Assembly (NCBI RefSeq): GCF_012844455.2
Contig: NZ_JABBCQ020000014.1
Location: 62,001 to 126,000, forward strand
Direction: 5' to 3'
Length of the DNA: 64,000 nt
Source of the DNA: Comamonas suwonensis
GTDB lineage: Bacteria; Pseudomonadota; Gammaproteobacteria; Burkholderiales; Burkholderiaceae_C
Positions within the stretch are counted from its first letter, which is position 1. Every line of letters begins with the position of its first letter. Below, piece by piece: positions 61,839 through 64,000 of the stretch. Below the pieces are notes generated by a model. The model did not search any database. It was not told the DNA's origin and was given only the letters and a program-made list of their open reading frames with translations. Both the position numbers and the translations under genes were made by a program.

Positions 61839-61863
61839 AAAAAAGGGCAGCTAAAGCTGCCCT
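61839..61863 (-). terminator. Terminator of the MFS gene
   Basis: Arms GGGCAGC (61845-61851) and GCTGCCC (61856-61862) with loop TAAA are followed on the minus strand by TTTTTTG. Confidence 0.75.
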
Positions 61864-61884
61864 CTTGCAAGTTGCCGTACGGCT

Positions 61885-63210
61885 TTATGCCTTCTTGGCT
61901 TGCCAGCCCTTGCAGGCCAGCGGCCAGAAGGCCATGAGCACACCCAGCACGCCCATGGCTGCCACATAGTGCGCAGGTGCCATCACATCGCGTTGCTGCC
62001 ACACAGACACCAGCATGGGAGTCAGGCCACCAAATACCGCATAAGCCATGTTGTAGGCGAAAGACAGGCCGGTAAAGCGCACATCCGCAGGGAAGGCGCG
62101 CACGCCCACCACAGGCAACAGCGAGATGGAACCGACAAAGAAGCCCACGGTGGCATAGGTGCAGATCAGCGAGGCTTCAGTACCGGGCAGGTTCAGATAG
62201 AACAGATAGGCCGTTGCCGCCATGCCGCCCCATCCCAGAATCATGGTGAGCCTGGTGCCCAGTTTGTCAGACAGCCAACCCCAGAACACGCAGCCAATGG
62301 TCAGCGTCACAGTGGCCACGGCATTGGCCTTGAGTGCCATTGCCGGTTCAATATGGAAGTTCTTTTGCAGATAACTAGGGGTCATCAGAACCACCACTAC
62401 CACCGCGGTGGAGAGAATCCAGGTCATCAGTGCAACGACAGCGCAGGCTTCGCGGTGGTCACGCAAGATGGTTTTGAGTGGCAGTTCGCGGTCAGCCGCC
62501 TTGCGCGCCTGCAACTCCTTGAAGATAGGCGTTTCATGCAGAAACTTGCGCATGTAGACCGAGACCAGACCAAACACGCCGCCCAGAATAAAGGGGATGC
62601 GCCAAGCCCAATCGTGAATTTCGCTCTGGCTATAAGTGCTGTTGAGCCACACACCGATGATGGAGCCCAGGAAAATGCCGCCGGTAATGCCAGACGTCAG
62701 CGCGCCAATCGCAAAACCATAGCGCTTTTCAGGCGCGTGCTCAGCCACAAAAATCCAGGCACCGGGCATTTCGCCGCCGATGGCTGCGCCCTGCAGCACG
62801 CGCATGAGCAGCAGCAAAATAGGAGCGGCAATGCCAATAGAGGCATAGGTGGGCAGCAGACCAATAATGAGCGTAGGCACAGCCATCAGGAAGACGGACA
62901 GCGTGAACATCTTCTTGCGACCCAGAATGTCGCCATAGTGGGCAATCAAAATGCCGCCAATGGGACGAGCCAGATAGCCGGCCGCAAAAATGCCCAGCGT
63001 CTGTAGCTGGCGCATCCATTCCGGCATTTCAGCCGGAAAGAACAGGCGGCCAATCACGTTGGCAAAAAAGACGAACACCACGAAGTCATAAAACTCCAGC
63101 GTTCCGCCCAGAGCTGATAGGCCCAGGGTCTTGTAGTCCTCCCGGTTCAGGGGACGATTCTTCGCAGCAGCCGGCGCGGTAGCCGGGGCAGCGTGGTCAA
63201 GCGTAGTCAT
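61885..63210 (-). CDS. MFS permease, metabolite:H+ symporter (MHS) group
   Basis: The 441-residue protein has about 12 membrane helices and MHS/citrate-proton symporter-type sequence such as LSALGGTLEFYDFVVFVFFA near residue 35, ARPIGGILIAHYGDILGRKK near 82 and LQGAAIGGEMPGAWIFVAEH near 140. It would import an organic acid or osmolyte with protons; the substrate is unknown. The start is MTTLDHAAP. It is leftward, 97 bp upstream of the Nif3-like gene, with a terminator between them. Confidence 0.9.
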   Translation of the reverse strand: MTTLDHAAPATAPAAAKNRPLNREDYKTLGLSALGGTLEFYDFVVFVFFANVIGRLFFPAEMPEWMRQLQTLGIFAAGYLARPIGGILIAHYGDILGRKKMFTLSVFLMAVPTLIIGLLPTYASIGIAAPILLLLMRVLQGAAIGGEMPGAWIFVAEHAPEKRYGFAIGALTSGITGGIFLGSIIGVWLNSTYSQSEIHDWAWRIPFILGGVFGLVSVYMRKFLHETPIFKELQARKAADRELPLKTILRDHREACAVVALMTWILSTAVVVVVLMTPSYLQKNFHIEPAMALKANAVATVTLTIGCVFWGWLSDKLGTRLTMILGWGGMAATAYLFYLNLPGTEASLICTYATVGFFVGSISLLPVVGVRAFPADVRFTGLSFAYNMAYAVFGGLTPMLVSVWQQRDVMAPAHYVAAMGVLGVLMAFWPLACKGWQAKKA

Positions 63211-63571
63211 GGTGTTTCCTAGATCGAACAGCAGGACAGCGCAGATAAGGCCGCAACACGGGTCAACGTGCAGAGGCAAACCGATTGAGGTGGATTCCTG
63301 ATACGGAGCCACACCCATCTGGCACGAACGCCTTGTGGGCAATCACTTCAGAAACGGCGACGTAAGCGCAGTCGAAATTCATTCTAGGGTTTACACGCAC
63401 ATCGACCGCTGAGGCAAAACTTTAGACAGCAGTACCCCTATGTACTGGCTTCGTGCAACACCTGACGCTTTGGAGTAAGCAAATCAACAAGTTCAAGCGC
63501 AATCGCTGCACTCCTACGACGAGCCATGCCGCACAATGTGGATTACTCCTCTCACTCTCCAGACCCATTAC
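63211..63571. promoter_or_regulatory. Divergent region between the MFS gene and the HtrA-type gene
   Basis: This 361-bp region has no convincing reading frame. It must contain the divergent promoters of the MFS permease and the protease gene. CTCTCACTCTCC near 63553-63564 is a pyrimidine-rich stretch just before the protease ATG. No strong promoter was recognised. Confidence 0.4.
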
Positions 63572-64000
63572 ATGAAACGCACCTGGTTGCTGTTTTCGCA
63601 GGTAGTCACCGCCCTAGTTGCTATCTATTTTGTAGTATCCACCCTACAGCCCAGCTGGCTTCAGCGCGGAAGCATCCGTAGCAATGCTGGCATTGCGCTG
63701 CTACAGGCTCCATCGGCTCCGGCAGGTGAAGTCGCTCCCGGCAGCTTCGCGCCAGCTGCACGCAAGGCATCACCGGCCGTGGTCAGCATCAATACCAGCA
63801 AGGCAGTGCGGCACCCGCGCGCCAACGATCCGTGGTTCCAGTTCTTCTTTGGCGAGCAAGGTCCACAGGAGCAATCTGGTTTGGGTAGCGGCGTCATCAT
63901 TAGTCAAGATGGCTACATCCTCACCAACAACCATGTGGTGGAGGGTGCAGACGACATTGAAGTCACGCTGACCGACAGCCGCCAGGCCAAGGCCAAGGTG
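63572..64000 (+). CDS. S1C-family HtrA/DegQ-type serine protease, N-terminal part only
   Basis: The reading frame starts [20 protein letters not shown], a membrane anchor or signal, and runs off the right edge after 143 codons. It contains [15 protein letters not shown] and [20 protein letters not shown], in which His is the first residue of the catalytic triad of trypsin-like S1C proteases (HtrA, DegP, DegQ, DegS). The rest of the triad and any PDZ domain lie outside the window. The N-terminal helix resembles DegS-type anchoring, but DegQ is also possible. Confidence 0.9.
   Translation, partial: MKRTWLLFSQVVTALVAIYFVVSTLQPSWLQRGSIRSNAGIALLQAPSAPAGEVAPGSFAPAARKASPAVVSINTSKAVRHPRANDPWFQFFFGEQGPQEQSGLGSGVIISQDGYILTNNHVVEGADDIEVTLTDSRQAKAKV

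Overview
The window is a 64-kb stretch of a betaproteobacterial chromosome, most likely from the Comamonadaceae and close to Comamonas. This is inferred from gene content and order: ubiE/Tim44/ubiJ/ubiB/aspS, hemA-prfA-prmC-grxD, rplU-rpmA-obgE-proB beside ispB and pilBCD-coaE-zapD-yacG, and sspB-sspA-petCBA beside mscL. The moderately high GC and two dispersed intergenic repeat families fit the same assignment. No rRNA, phage, insertion sequence, plasmid gene or CRISPR array was seen. It is mostly dense housekeeping sequence.

Layout. 1-13 kb, leftward: the start of a LysE/RhtB exporter, an EamA permease, folate genes (folE, nudB) around an endonuclease/phosphatase-family gene, aspS, DUF502 and FmdB-like genes, a sodium:solute symporter, then the ubiquinone block ubiB, ubiJ, a Tim44-domain gene and ubiE, followed by DUF971 and HIT genes. 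13.2-17.1 kb: one very large FAD + Fe-S oxidoreductase. 17.6-23.1 kb, rightward: a glycerol-3-phosphate uptake operon, ugpB-ugpA-ugpE-ugpC, a VOC gene and ugpQ, with a candidate triple Pho box upstream. 23.4-26.8 kb, leftward: a Bug-type binding protein, a secreted 12-repeat Sel1 protein and a small membrane protein. 26.8-34.7 kb, rightward: hemA, prfA, an exported dikinase-like protein, prmC, grxD, an RNase H-like gene and a CNNM/CorC-type protein. 34.8-41.1 kb: a lytic transglycosylase and proS leftward, rppH rightward, then proB, obgE, rpmA and rplU leftward. 41.3-48.2 kb, rightward: ispB, pilB, pilC, pilD, coaE, zapD, yacG. 48.2-54.1 kb, leftward: a MutT-like gene, a DUF815 ATPase, argJ, secA. 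54.5 kb to the end: a DUF721/DciA-like gene rightward, tRNA-Thr(UGU), sspB, sspA and petCBA leftward, mscL rightward, pdxA, a Nif3-like gene and an MFS permease leftward, and the start of an HtrA-type protease rightward.

The genes cover quinone synthesis and the bc1 complex (ubi, petABC, ispB), translation (aspS, proS, prfA, prmC, rplU, rpmA, tRNA-Thr), secretion and proteolysis (secA, sspB, htrA), type IV pilus assembly (pilBCD) and phosphate/glycerol-phosphate scavenging (ugp).

The most unusual item is the gene at 29405-31387. It encodes a protein with a predicted signal peptide and a phosphohistidine-like segment placed before a PEP-synthase-type ATP-binding domain. That order resembles glucan water dikinase, and the gene interrupts the usual prfA-prmC pair. 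Two dispersed repeat families are the other main structure not explained by genes. One has arms related to AGCTGCTAGCGCTTG; the other is a GC-rich element that usually abuts stop codons. No complete, clearly undescribed multi-gene system was seen.
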